In this document: piece after piece, positions 1 through 13,000 of the stretch
Layout of the letters: each line of letters opens with the position of its first letter
Position numbering within the stretch: position 1 is the first letter of the stretch
NCBI GenBank assembly: GCA_032622095.1
Contig: CP136064.1
Span: forward strand, 38,120,426-38,184,425
DNA from: Siphonodentalium dalli
Lineage: Eukaryota; Mollusca; Scaphopoda; Gadilida; Siphonodentaliidae
Direction of reading: 5' to 3'
DNA: 64,000 bases
Program-made: the position numbers and the translations under genes
The notes under the pieces: generated by a model
The model's input: the letters and a program-made list of their open reading frames with translations, nothing else
Told to the model about the DNA's origin: nothing
The model's database searches: none

Positions 1-990
1 AGTTATGTGCTGTCTGCAACGAGTTTGAAAAAAGATTCTCAATTATGATGCAAGTTGTGTTCTGTATTTATTCTACAACATTATGTCACATAAGTTCAAT
101 CTATGACTGCCACCTTCATTTATACTATAGCTACCTTTATTGTTATTTAAGTCTGATGAATAACCAGTAATGATTGGGGCATGACCCGAAGCGGACTATT
201 GACATATGTATATAACTTTTCTTGGTGACGTCAACAAGAATTGTTCGGGCTTGTATTCCACTAGAGGTATACAATAATATGTACTCAATGGCTGGGATTC
301 CGTTGAATACATGTGCCTCACATAAATGGGTGTGGAATAAAAGATGGGTATTCAATCAAAACCTGTAGGTGTTCTTTTTATTATATGCACTATGTTATAA
401 AATAAAATAAAATAAAAAACAGCTAGTTTTGTTCTAAAGTTCACTACAAAAATATTTGAAAACTTTGACATTTGTTGACGGAAGTGGCAATGTGTACATC
501 CCATTGGACGGTTTGCTCATCGCTAAATGACAAATATAGAGCATATCTGACAAAATAAATAACCCCCATTGTTTTATTCTGAAAAGATGTGAGAAATGAA
601 TGCATACACAAGTTAATGATAATAATAATATATTAAGACATATGAGTTAATAGAATCCAGAGGAAAAACTCTTTATCTAAACGTCAAAATGCTAAAACAG
701 TCTGCCTGTTATTGATACGCGTTAAAACTGAATGTGATTCACTGTCATTCCCAATAGTATAACATCACCAAACACCGGGCCAAAAATCAGAAGCTCTGTT
801 CATTAAGGATACACCCCACAGTACACATGGGCTACAAAAATGGTTGCCATTTTAAAAGATGCTCTTTCGATTGTACACAATTTGGTAGCATGAACAATAT
901 AGGTTGATAGACAATTATTATAGAACAATTGCCAAGTCAAAATTAATCATAACTCTCAACTAAAATACGTCCAGCACTAACTGAACTTAC
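1..990. other. Intronic sequence, no gene recognised
   Basis: AT-rich sequence downstream of VPS8 exon 32. Around 800-850 there is a fragment (ACATGGGCTACAAAAATGG) resembling the repeat at 54,260-54,300. No splice-bounded coding segment resembling the VPS8 C-terminus was found. Confidence 0.5.
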
Positions 991-1080
991 TTGTAACATG
1001 ATGGCGAAGGCCCCCTCAATATCTCCAGCTTTTTCTAGAAGAAAAGCTGTCGATTCTGACATTCCGTGTTTTCTGCATAT
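991..1080 (-). CDS. VPS8: VPS8 exon 32 (last one visible)
   Basis: 90 nt, phase 0 to 0; encodes ICRKHGMSESTAFLLEKAGD then IEGAFAIMLQ, matching ITQKYQLHEVTAYLLEKKGDIHGAFLIMLE. Acceptor CTTTCAG, donor GTAAGT. Exons for the remaining C-terminus, including the RING-like zinc site, were not seen in bases 1-990. Confidence 0.94.
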
Positions 1081-4000
1081 CTGAAAGTATATGAACTTCA
1101 ATATATAATTGAAGTATTTAAGGACACAAAAATATTTGATTTTCTCTTTCGGTTGTTTAGGCACTAACTCTTCTTAATGTACTGCTAACCCTTTCTTTAT
1201 TAAATGGATTCTCCCATCAGTTATACAATTACACAAAGGAATGGTCTATTATTATTATTCACATGGTGGGGTGTTCAGGTTAAACTAGCAGATGACAGTA
1301 TGACGAAGAGATAATACAAGCACAGAAAGATTCATATTCTTTTGTGGGAATTGTTCAGATAATAAGTTCAACAAAGTCATTTGTTGAACTTATTATCTGA
1401 ACAGTTCCTAAGGAAATTACTTGTCAATGAGTAATTAGTAAAGAAAGGGATAACAGAATTTCTAAACTAAACAAATTAAGGTCCTTCACATACTTATTTA
1501 AAAAAGATAAATAACTGTAGAAGGGAAAATATGAACAAATCGTTTGAACACTCAATTGATTGCCATCATAATAGTGAACATCCATACCAAATTTCATTGA
1601 TATCCCTCAACTGGTGGTAGAGATACGGACAAAAAATCAACAATTTCAGATCTACAAAGATGAACAAGTGCACCGCTAGGCGGAGGTAACGCCCCCGACT
1701 GTACAATCAGAGAAACTTTCTGGTTAAGCGCTATAAAAATGCCACATGTTGTTCTATATTAGCTTCAAATTTGGTCTGGTGCCACAAAAATAAAAGGAAA
1801 ACTGAATTTTCTAAAAATAAAAATGAATTTTTTAAGTCGAAAAATGGTCATAACTCTCACAACAATTATCCGATTGAACCAAAATTTTACCTTGACCTGT
1901 ATTGCGATATTGGTAATACACGAAAAAACGGGTTTTGCAAATAAACAATCCAAAATCAAGTTATCATCTGGAAACAAAAAAAAGTAGCAGAAAACTGAAT
2001 TTTCTAAGTCCAAAAAGGGGCGTAACTCTGGAAAAATTGGGCGGACGAAACCACGGCTATGGGGAAATCTTGTCCCCCGGCTGGTCTATTGGCATACCAA
2101 AGATCAACTGAATTGAATTAGCGAAACCAAAGTTATGAGTTGAAACGTTCGTATGCCACAGAAAACTGAATTTTCTAAGTCCAAAAAGGGGCGTAACTCT
2201 GGAAAAAATGGGCGGACGAAACCGCAGTTATAGGGAAATCTTGTCCCCCCGGCTGGTCTATTAGCATACCAAAGATCAACTGAATTGAGTTAGCGAAACC
2301 AAAGTTATGAGTTGAAACGTTCGTACGGACGGAAGGACGGAAGGACGGAAGGACGGAAGGACGGACGGAAGGACGGACGGAAGGACGGACGGACGGAGGG
2401 CTCCACTATATACCCCCAAATCTCCATCGGAGATCGGGGGCATAATAACTCTAGAATGGAAAACTGGAAATTTTTTATTGAACACTCTATAAAACGATTG
2501 AACACTCAATTGATTGCCCTCATAGTAGTGAACATCCATACCAAATTACATTGAGGTTCGTCAACCGGTGGAAGATATCTGCTCGGACGGACAAAAAAAA
2601 CCATTTCCAGATAGACAAAGACAAATAACTCTAGAACGGAAAATCTGAAGAAAAAAAAACAATTGAACACTCCGTTGAATGCCCTAATAGTAGTGAACTT
2701 CCATACCAAATTTCATTCCGACTACTGGTGTTTGAGATATCTGTCTGAATGGATGGAAAAAACAGAGGGACAGATGTCGGATGGACGTGGAAATCTCCAT
2801 TGAAGATTAGTCCAGAGTCGAGCCGGAATTTATATATGCTTTCTTAGCTTTGGTTAATGAAAAGATTATGAGAAACTGAATAAACCAATACTTGCCTGTA
2901 GTGTTTCCTCAAGCCTGTAACCTTCATTAGTCAAGATGAAGTTGTACACTTCTTGTGGTCTGTACTGACAGAGCAGGTCAATGTACATCTCAAAAATGTC
3001 GGGATCCAACACTATCTGCTTGTCTCCACTCAATATACTGCTGTTTGTTTCTCTGTGAAAAAGGGGGAGAATATCGTATAATAGACTGTTTAACCCTTTA
3101 CCCAACAGAACGGCCCTGTGCCAATGCATTCTCTTATATATGCGAGTCGACCATAGGTCGCCTCGCATATATAAGAGAATGCATTGGCTTAACACATATT
3201 AAAAATGATAAAATTGTCAAAGAATGTAGAAAAATATTATAAAAATTGTTAAAAAATGTAAGAAAAAATGTAAGAAAAAAGGGTAAAAAGTGTTAAAAAA
3301 GATTTTTTTTAGGCCAATGCATTCTCTTATATATGCGAGGCGACCTATGGTCGACTCGCATATATAAGAGAATGCATTGGCACATGGCATAACTGTAACC
3401 ATCACAATGTGGTCAATGAACGGGTTCCAATGATATCCATATTTGTATGGTGTTATTGAGACAGACCGAAGATATTTTAGGCTATTGAAGCTTTATTTGG
3501 GCGTTTTTGGCCGGTTTGTTGGGTAAAGGGTTAATAAACTGAAAATCACATTATATAGAAGATCTATAAGGAGTCCCTGGTTTATAGCAAAATTTACAAA
3601 ACGAGTTGTAGATTCTATTTATTACTTGATACAAAAGATCCATAAAACATACTTAAATTAATAAATGTGATGTGAAACTAACAGTGGCTTCTATAAGGCC
3701 TGCGATGACGTTTCATGTAACTAAGCATTGTTTGCCAGCATAAAGAAATAGTCCCAAATAAATAAGACTCTTTGACGTATATAATGGTGTAAATTTAATG
3801 AAAATTTATTCAAACAAAATCAACAATAGTCACAAACATCGATTTAGCATACGGAATGTAAAGCCGGAAGTCAAAGGTCACATTCACTCAACAATAATAC
3901 ATTTGGGTACACCTGGCACTATTTCCTGATATACAATGAACGTTGTATAACATTATTATAGAATGGATTTAATGCACAAATTTCTTATTATAAAAAAGAC

Positions 4001-7000
4001 AATGTGGCTTTCAAAAAATCAGTGAGGTATATCTCGAGAAACAAAAAATTAATTTCTGATAATCTAAACGTATTAACCCTTTACCCAACAAAACGGCCAA
4101 AAACGGCCAAATAAAACTTCAACAGCCTAAAATATCTTCGGTCTGACTCAATAGAACCATACCAATATGGATATCATTGGAACCGGCTCCTTGACCACAT
4201 TGTGATAGTTATAGTTATGCCCTGTGCCAATGCATTCTCTTATATATGCGAGTCGACCATAGGTCGCCTCGCATATATAAGAGAATGCATTGGCCTAAAA
4301 AAAAACTTTTTTTAACACTTTTTACCATTTTTCTTACATTCTTTAACAATTTTATAATTTTTAATGTGTTAAGCCAATGCATTCTCATATATATGCGAGG
4401 CGACCTATGGTCGACTCGCATATATAAGAGAATGCATTGGCACAGGGCCCTTCTGATAATCTAAACGTATTAACCTTAATGAAACTACACCCTGCAGAAA
4501 CTGGAATAAAATCTGTGGTTTTGGTTGTAGTCTTTTAACGACATCCTGTAAGCTATCCGTCATACATAGAACCACATCAGCTGTTTGTTTCATGTCCATC
4601 ACAAGTAATTCCTAAAAGGATACAACAGTCATATATCTATACAGTAACATATTTGTAAAGTTATATCAACTAGTTAATCAAATTGAGAAATTATATTTTT
4701 TACAACCTCGACTTGCCACAAAAATAGGTATAAAATAATGATTCTGAATGTCCGAGTTGAAGACACAGTGTTGCCTGCATAAAAAGAAATTAATATTTCT
4801 GGAAACTGATAACCTGGAGATGAGGAGACTAACTTATAACCATACCATAACTTGAACTTCCTGAAATTTTGTGAAAACCCTGTGCCAATGCATTATCTTT
4901 ATATGCGATTGCATTTATAAGAGAATGCATTGGCCTAATAATATTTACCATAACCTTGCATGTCAGTGCATTCTCTTATATATGTGAGGCTCCCAATGGG
5001 AGACTCGCATATATATGAGAATGCATTGGAACAGGGTCTTTAATGATGCACCAGCAAGGCTCCAGTCATTAACCCTTTGAGTGCCAGGTCCGATTTTTGT
5101 ATCAACCCATATACCCTGTGCCAATGCATTCTCTTATATATGCGAGTCGACCATAGGTCGCCTCGCATATATAAGAGAATGCATTGGCCTAACAATTTTT
5201 CATTATTTGTTATTATTTTTTACAATTTTTCACAATTTTAATAATTTTTTCTTATATTCTTTAACAGACTTATTTTGTAGGTTTAGTGCCAGGGTTTCTT
5301 GTTTTTCATGGGCATAAAAATTATTACTATGAATGCTTGGTGATAGTTTTGAGTTATAACATGCCCCTAAGGTTTTATCCAGTTTGTTTTTCAACTCGCT
5401 ATAGCATGCTTAAGCATACCCAAAAACAATTCAACCCAAAAAATCTAAAAAAATAATATTTTTTTAGGGCCGATTTTACAGACCGTAAATTAGGGCCGGT
5501 GAGATCGGCCCCTGGCACTGAAAGGGTTAAAGGGTGATGTCATACCTCGAGGTGTAGTAGGGCCTCTTTACGTAGATTTCCTTTCTCCTCCTCACTGTAC
5601 CCCTCAGTGTTCATTATGGATAAGATATAATGGAATGCTTCTTGCTGAAAAGTTAGAATAGACAAAAACTTAATAAATCTGGCAACCATCAAGCCTGCAA
5701 ATAGTGTGTATGTCATTTGCAGAATGAGGTCCCCAGAGGGTGAATTTAGTGATGCTATCCAGCACAGTGGGCTAGCATCACCAAATCACCCTCTGGGGAC
5801 CTTATTCTGCTTAGGCCTCATCTTCTGGGAAGTATCTATAGTCTCAAATTAACATTGTTTTTAGCTACTTTTTTCCTTCTGTTCAGTTGCTATATCCCCT
5901 AAATTGCAGAAAATAAAATGTATAATCAAGGTGACTAATTGGTGAACATCACCAACTTCAACTAGGGAACTTCAATCTTATCCTAGGTCTCCCATAGCAG
6001 TTGAGGCTTAAGCAGAATGAGGTTCCAAGAGGATGAATTTGGTGATCCTAGCTCACAATGCGGGATAGCGGCACTAAATTCACCCTCTGGGAACCTTATT
6101 CTGCAAATGACAGACACACTATTTGCAATAAATATAAAAGTCTGTAAAAACCTCACCACTAAGAACATGGAGAAATAAATAAACTTTGTTCTTATATTCA
6201 TTATTGATAGTTCTCATTAGCAAAATTTCATATGCTGAATCCATTGTTATGTAAACAAAACTGTTAGCATGATTTGTCAACAAACATTGCTAATCATGTA
6301 GTATGTTAAAATATTTTAGTCTGATTATGGTTTTCAGAATCTTTTTCAATGCTATTGACCTTTCCAATGTCAAGTTTTAATATTAAACTTTGGTACCTTA
6401 TTGGACTATTATTATTATTATTAGACTTTTAGAAGTAATTTCAGTGTAACAGTAATGTTTATATAACAATGGTTCTGACATGCAAAATCTCATTATTGGA
6501 GAGTTATTAATAATGAGAATAAGAACAAAGTGAATCTATTTTTACATGTACTTGTTGATCAAGCCTTGAAATGTTGTGCCGGTCATTTGCAGAATGAGGT
6601 CCCCAGAGGGTGAATTTAGTGATGCTACCCCGCATAGCGGGCAAGCATCACCAAATTCACCCTCCGGGAACCTCATTCTGCTGAGGTGTAAGCAGAATGA
6701 GGTCCCCAGAGGGTGAATTTGGTGATGCGGGCTAGCGGGCTAGCATCACTAAATTCACCCTCTGGGGACCTCATTCTGCAAATGACAGGCACACTATTTC
6801 AAGGCTTGTTGTTGATGATAGTTGTTTCACAGACTGTTATGTTATTTTGCATGAACCCAATTTGAAGGCCTTTATTCTCTTTAAATCTGATTTCAGAATA
6901 AAAAGAATTGATTTTCTTGCTTAAATGGTGACATTCACAGACGGGATGTGAAATCTGGTCTATTAAAGCCTAAGATGAGAGGTAAACGAGTTCTTTGTAA

Positions 7001-10000
7001 GAATCGCTCTTGAATAATGTTCTACGGGAGGAAATAGCAGTCGAAAATGTATGGTAATGAAATAAGGTTTGCAATATATTTCCATTCTTTGTATAAAAGA
7101 TCATCGAAGATAATGGAAATTTGTTAAGATTTAAGAAATGGATGATGATTTGCTTGCATTCCATGGATTATGGATGCAAGTTCGTCTGACATTTTGTGTG
7201 GGATGCGAAAGTGTTCCACACATAATAATGTCATGTCAGACAAACTTCGATCTATACCCTCATGGAATGCAACAAAATCAACATCCTTTTTGTATATTTA
7301 CACTCAACTGGCAAATTAAGACAGCATTTAATGCCAGTTTTGAATGATATTCTGGTATCGCATTGTAAGTTACTTTCCATGCAATATGGAAACAAGTTGG
7401 GGGCCTGTGCATGATGTCACATGACGTGATTTCAACCAACCACATCCTCCATTCAGGTTTCATAATGCGAATGCATGTAGGAGTGTAAATATATTGAAAT
7501 GGATTACTAATACATGTAGCAGATGTCCACGATACAGATAGTGGAAACAGCAGCATTAAATTGCGCTCATTGTTTATTTGCAGATAAAGAAGGAACAATA
7601 TCTATCTCACATAGAAGAATATCTATCTCACATAGTTTTATTAGAATATCCATCTCAGATAGTTTTATAAGAATATCTATCTCACATAGTTTTATAAGAA
7701 TATCTATCTCACATAGTTTTATAAGAATATCTATCTCACATAGTTTTATAAGAATATCTATCTCACATAGTCATATTAGAATATCTATCTCACATAGTTT
7801 TAATCACCTTTCTGTACTCATCATTGAGGTAACATTGTAGAATCTTATCAAATTGTCTCAGTTTCTGGTATAGGATCTCACAAACTCGATAGCTGTGAAT
7901 AAAAACAGAAAGACTATTATAGTAGACCTATTAGAGGGTGAAAATTTATGATTTCGAAATGGAGCTTTCTGAAAATTTGCCAAAACCCTGTTCCAATATA
8001 TTCTCTTATAAATGCGAGTCTCCCAAAGGGTGCCTCGCATATACAAGAGAATACATTGGCCTAACCATATTTACCTTGACCTTGTAAGCCAGTGCATTCT
8101 CTTATATATGCGAGGCTCCCTTCTGTAGTTTCAGATATCGCTACAGTGTTACATTCAGTAATACTGACATACCTGTTGGTGAACATTTCAATCGGCCAGG
8201 ATATTCAGTTGATGACTTAAAAGCCACCGTCCTTCAGGGAAGCCTGACCAATACAAGGTAGTGCAAGGCAGCAGAACTTTGGTATATTAATAAGCTTAAT
8301 ACATGGATTCAACAGAGACCGGTGGTTCATAGCACATTACCAGAACTTAGACCTGGACATTTCCAGATAGTACACGATGTACTTCTTAGATGTATGTCAT
8401 GCCATCCAAGGCGTTGATAGTGAACTCTATTGTCATTTGCTTCACAAAGATCACCAAGACCAGCCGAAAGGTCACCAAGACCAGCCGAAAGGTCGCCAAG
8501 ACCAGCCGAAAGGTCGCCAAGACCAGCCGAAAGCTATTACATTTATAATAAAACAGGTCTCTAAAGGTATCTAGTCTTTCTTATTGTACAATAGTCAAGC
8601 CCTGAAATAGTGTGCCTGTCATTTGCAGAATGAGGTCCCCAGAGGGTGAATTTAGTGATGCTACCCCGCATAACGGGCTAGCATCACCAAATTCACCCTC
8701 TGGGAACCTCATTCTGCTGAGGTGTAAGCAGAATGAGGTCCCCAGAGGGTGAATTTGGTGACGCTAGCCGCTATGCAAATGACAGGCACACTATTTCAAG
8801 GATTGACAATAGTAGACCTATATCATGGTTTCCATTTTGGGGTATAATGTGTGCCTCTTAAGAGTAATTGACACTATGGAAGAATGACAAAATTAAAAAT
8901 TTCAGACAAGGAAAGTTTATTTTATTTTTTTTCAATTATTTGCTTGAAATGTGATTTTCAAAATAAAAGAGGAGAAAATACTACAACATGCCCATTGGAA
9001 GCAAACGATTGTCAAAGCAGTTACGATGTCCTACTTTATAAAAAAAACCTAGGGGATTGCCTGTATATCATATATGATGGATTTCAAGGATGGTATCACT
9101 ATCGATACGCGCAATTAATTGTGTCCACCCGATCCAAGCGGCGTAACTCTAAATTGATCATAGTAGACCATGCTATGATTACAGGTAAAATATTGCTTTT
9201 ATCACCCTTAGAAAGCATGCTATATCTCAGACCCTCTTCAACCAATCGGCCTCCAATTTTGCATGTCGTATTCTAAGACGTGCAACCAGACATGGGTGCA
9301 ATTGGACATAAGGGTCATATATTTTTAAACATGCCAAAATCGTGACAGATTTACAGAGAACCACAAACACTTGGCTTTTATACAGATAGATTAAGAAACT
9401 CTACAACAAAAAAAAGTACAGTTTTACACTCACAATTTAGCATTCTGTGCGAGCTGTAGTAATCTGCCTTCATCGAATTGCTGTAGTCCCCCAGCGTAGA
9501 GTAACTCTATAAGAGCCTGCTGCCTCTCCTCATGTCGGATCTCATCGTCTGGATTAGACAGGAACTCTAACACCTGACAAAACATGAAACAGTGGATTAG
9601 GACATGCCTGAGTTTAGCATGCCTGTCATTTGCAGAATGAGGTCCCCAGAGGGTGAATTTAGTGATGCTATCCCACATAGCAGGCTAGCATCACCAAATT
9701 CACCCACTTGGGACCTCATTATGCATGGCCTCATCTATGGGAGACAGACTCAGTTTGAAGTTCCCAAATGGTAAATATTGCGATGTACACCCATTGGGAA
9801 CCTCGATTATGCAATGTGTCGTCTGCCAATTTGGGAATATAGAGAAACTAAACTAAAATAAAAATAGAATCTATGTGAAGAAGTTTCTATAGAAATTTGA
9901 TAAATAAACTTTCGAGAGAAGATGAGGCCTAAGCAGAATGAGGTCCAGACCTGTTACTTGTCACGGATTCGCCGTGAGACTCCCGCTTTCAGCAATAATT

Positions 10001-13000
10001 AGCATCCATCTCACGGTGTCACGGCGACACCTCCTAATCTCACGGTTTGAAACAATCTTCTCAAACAAAAAATAATTAAAAGTTACTTTCGTTTTCGTTG
10101 TACTAATAACGCGGTAAGCGAGAATATGCGAGACTACCTGGGTGCGATTGTTTAGCGTCCGGTGCAGACACTGCTGTTACGCAATAATAACGCGATAGCT
10201 TGGAGTAGCTGCCAATGTGCCGCGGGTAATTAGTCTGGCAATAAATGGTTTGTCACCCACATGTTTTAACAAACAAAGGACAAATGAGATGAGCAACCTC
10301 ACCTTATATAACTAATATTAACTATGCCAGATTGTTTTCATATTGGATTACAAACGAGCTTTATGCATGGCCCCTATATATAAGAAGCCCATTGAATATG
10401 GTCATGTATATATGTCTCAGTAAATTGGCGACCATATATTATATTTTTGAAATGTCTGATTCTGTGGAAAGACCGGCAAAACGCCGACGATACGATTCAA
10501 AGTTGAAGGACTCGTGGTCTCTTGAAATGGTATGATATAATTCATAAGAAACATACGTTCTAGATTTTAAACTTTACAAGTCCGTTCCTGAATTGTACTT
10601 TTTAACATGACAGTTGAAATCTCGTGAGATGTAAATGAAACCGAAAGTAGTTTACGGTTGTTGATACGTCGTGGCCTGCAATGTTTTCTCTATAAATGAG
10701 ACAATAAAATGTATAACTGTTTTCCTGAAGAATACTTTGTTAATTTGTTATCAAACTTGAATGTTTCTGTGTGATAGATAATAAGAAATTTTGTTTAATT
10801 TTTTTCTTTATTGAAATTAAAAAAATGCAAAAGGAATCCAATTATTTAAAATCTCCCGGACGGTGACCCCAATCTCACGGAAATTCGTGACCAATCTCCC
10901 GGAAAATATTTTTTGAGGGTAACAGGTCTGATGAGATCCCCATAGGATGAATTTGGTGATGCTAGCCGGCTATGTGGGATATCGTCACTAAATTCACCAT
11001 CTGGGGACCTCATTCTGCAAATGACAGACACGTACACTAAACTCAGCCTTGGATTTAGAAGACATGTAATACTGTGCATTGCTTCGATTTTCATGGTTTT
11101 TTTTAAATAACAAGTCCATTTCGAGGGGACGTGAATTCATGGATCAGATATTATATTTATCCACATCAACAGGTCCTTCAATAGCAGGTTTATGACATCT
11201 CTGAGTATCTTTGAGTAGTCACTATTGAGAAATTGGATCCCCAGGTATTCCGGAGCTGAAATGGCATCACACAATCAGTGCATTAATATCTATCGGCTTC
11301 ACATGCTGGTGGGGTAGTTACTTATTGTTTCATGTAGCCTGCACAAGGGAAAACATTACTCTTTATAAAGAGATCAATTCATTGAGCATTGTTTATACAA
11401 ACTATTATAGAAGGGATCAGACAATATTGTTTATACAAACTATTATAGAAGGGATCAGACAATATTGTATATTGATATTTGCACTACAAAACTGTTGGGT
11501 AAACCACGAAATCAATGACACCATCTAAAAGTATAACAACATCAAAAGAATGACTTAATTGTCAGAGAATTCTAGTATATACATTGTTACTCCAAATACA
11601 CTAAATCAACTGTAATGTGGTTTGAGTTAAAAAAACATTTCATGTCACAAATAATCTGTGGTTCATTATTCATTTCTGTAATAATTCTGAAATAAGTTTC
11701 AACGATCAAAATTCAATGAATACAAGAGAAGTTAGACCTGTGCAAAGACGACCCCCTACAAAGACGGACCCAAGTGAAGTCGACCACAGAGAAGTCTGCC
11801 CCACTTATTATATTAGTATAGATTGGAATTGAATGAAACCCTAACTTGATCGATGATATCATTGATACCACTGTCTAAGAAATCAAACCTACAGGATCAG
11901 GGTTCATGCTGCCGTTTGCCAAATGCAAAAACAATTTAAATTTAGCAAATTTTTTGGCAAGTCACTTTTTTATTTCTCAAAAAGTTGAAAAATATTGGTT
12001 ACTATTTAAAATACTATTCGTTTCATGAAACTCTAACTTGATGTTTTATAATGTTAGGCAAAGTTAACACACCTCAATCATGATCCAGATTCATGGAATC
12101 TGATCGATGGGTGGAGGGATTACTAGTATGTGTGGTTGTGGTGTTTATATAGCTAATCCTCTTTGTTTTGATGAACAGACCTTCGACAATTATATTGTTT
12201 TACGATATACCACATTTAGAGAGGCGAGAATTATTAATAATTTACTGATTTCTTATTGATAACAAAAGTTGTTAAAAATCAACGACTGTCATATATAAAA
12301 CTCAATGTTGTAGAAACAGATAGCATTTGGCAACTTCTAAAAGAACTTGGCAAAATTATTTTCATACGGCATAAGAAAATTTCGGGCTCGTGCAGTCCCT
12401 GTACAGGATACGTCAACTTAAAAAGACAAATTTAATTTTCGAAATTTGATAGCATTTTTGTTTTCAAGGAATTTTGTCATGACATCATCAAATTATTCCA
12501 TCAGTATAAGAACCATGATTGGAATTGATAGGAACTGATGTGTGAGTGACAAAAGGAGGCACATAAGTTGATCTGTTTGCACAATTTCTATCGATTTACT
12601 TACCATACATGTTTTAACCCACTCAAATGCATGTAAGTCAAATTCAACTCTCTGCATGTTCGGGTTATAATAAATGTTGAAAATTCTTTAGTTTGTCATA
12701 TTTTAACTTATTGATATGCAGAAATATTAAAATTAAGAATGATTTTAAACAATGTTACTGTCATTCGCGGGGGCCGACTTCTTTAGGGTCGATTTCGCAT
12801 GGGGCCGACTTCTTCAGATTCCAATTCAGCTCTTGACATTCTGCAAACATTTTAGTGTTGTCCTTTAATGATGAGTGAAAAAACTGTGGTTAAGCTTACC
12901 TGCTCAAAATGATCTCTGTTGACATATATTATATTAGGATGCCTTGCAATTTGCCGAGCCAAGAAGGTGAATAACATTCCAACCTGACCAAGCTGAAAAG

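Larger units (their letters stand above)
9603..11051. mobile_element. hAT-like MITE hosting a nested element
   Basis: Left end CATGCCTGAGTTTAGCATGCC, right end ACTAAACTCAGCCTTG. Flanks GATTAGGA / GATTTAGA (8 bp, one mismatch). Continuous with the CAAGCC superfamily interior (GAATGAGGTCCCCAGAGGG) except for a 985-bp insertion at 9946-10930. Confidence 0.75.

Noticed and set aside
3120-3187. The 69-bp palindrome as a microRNA precursor
   Set aside because: The stem is perfectly symmetric and present in many MITE copies; better explained as an element feature. Small-RNA data could reopen this.
3090-3534. ORFs such as MPCANAFSYICESTIGRLAYIRECIGL and YKRMHWHRA seen many times in the window
   Set aside because: Translations of the palindrome module in MITEs; they occur on both strands in every copy and have no conserved gene context.
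7596-7806. CRISPR-like look of evenly spaced repeats
   Set aside because: Contiguous tandem units without unique spacers, in an animal genome; it is a minisatellite.
7523-7840. 105-aa ORF with ISISHSFIR repeats
   Set aside because: A by-product of the 27-bp minisatellite (unit divisible by three); the functional exon here is on the opposite strand.
8884-9276. 130-aa plus-strand ORF (MTKLKISDKESLF...)
   Set aside because: No recognisable family, low-complexity N-terminus, no codon or splice evidence. Probably chance in AT-rich intron; a protein search would settle it.
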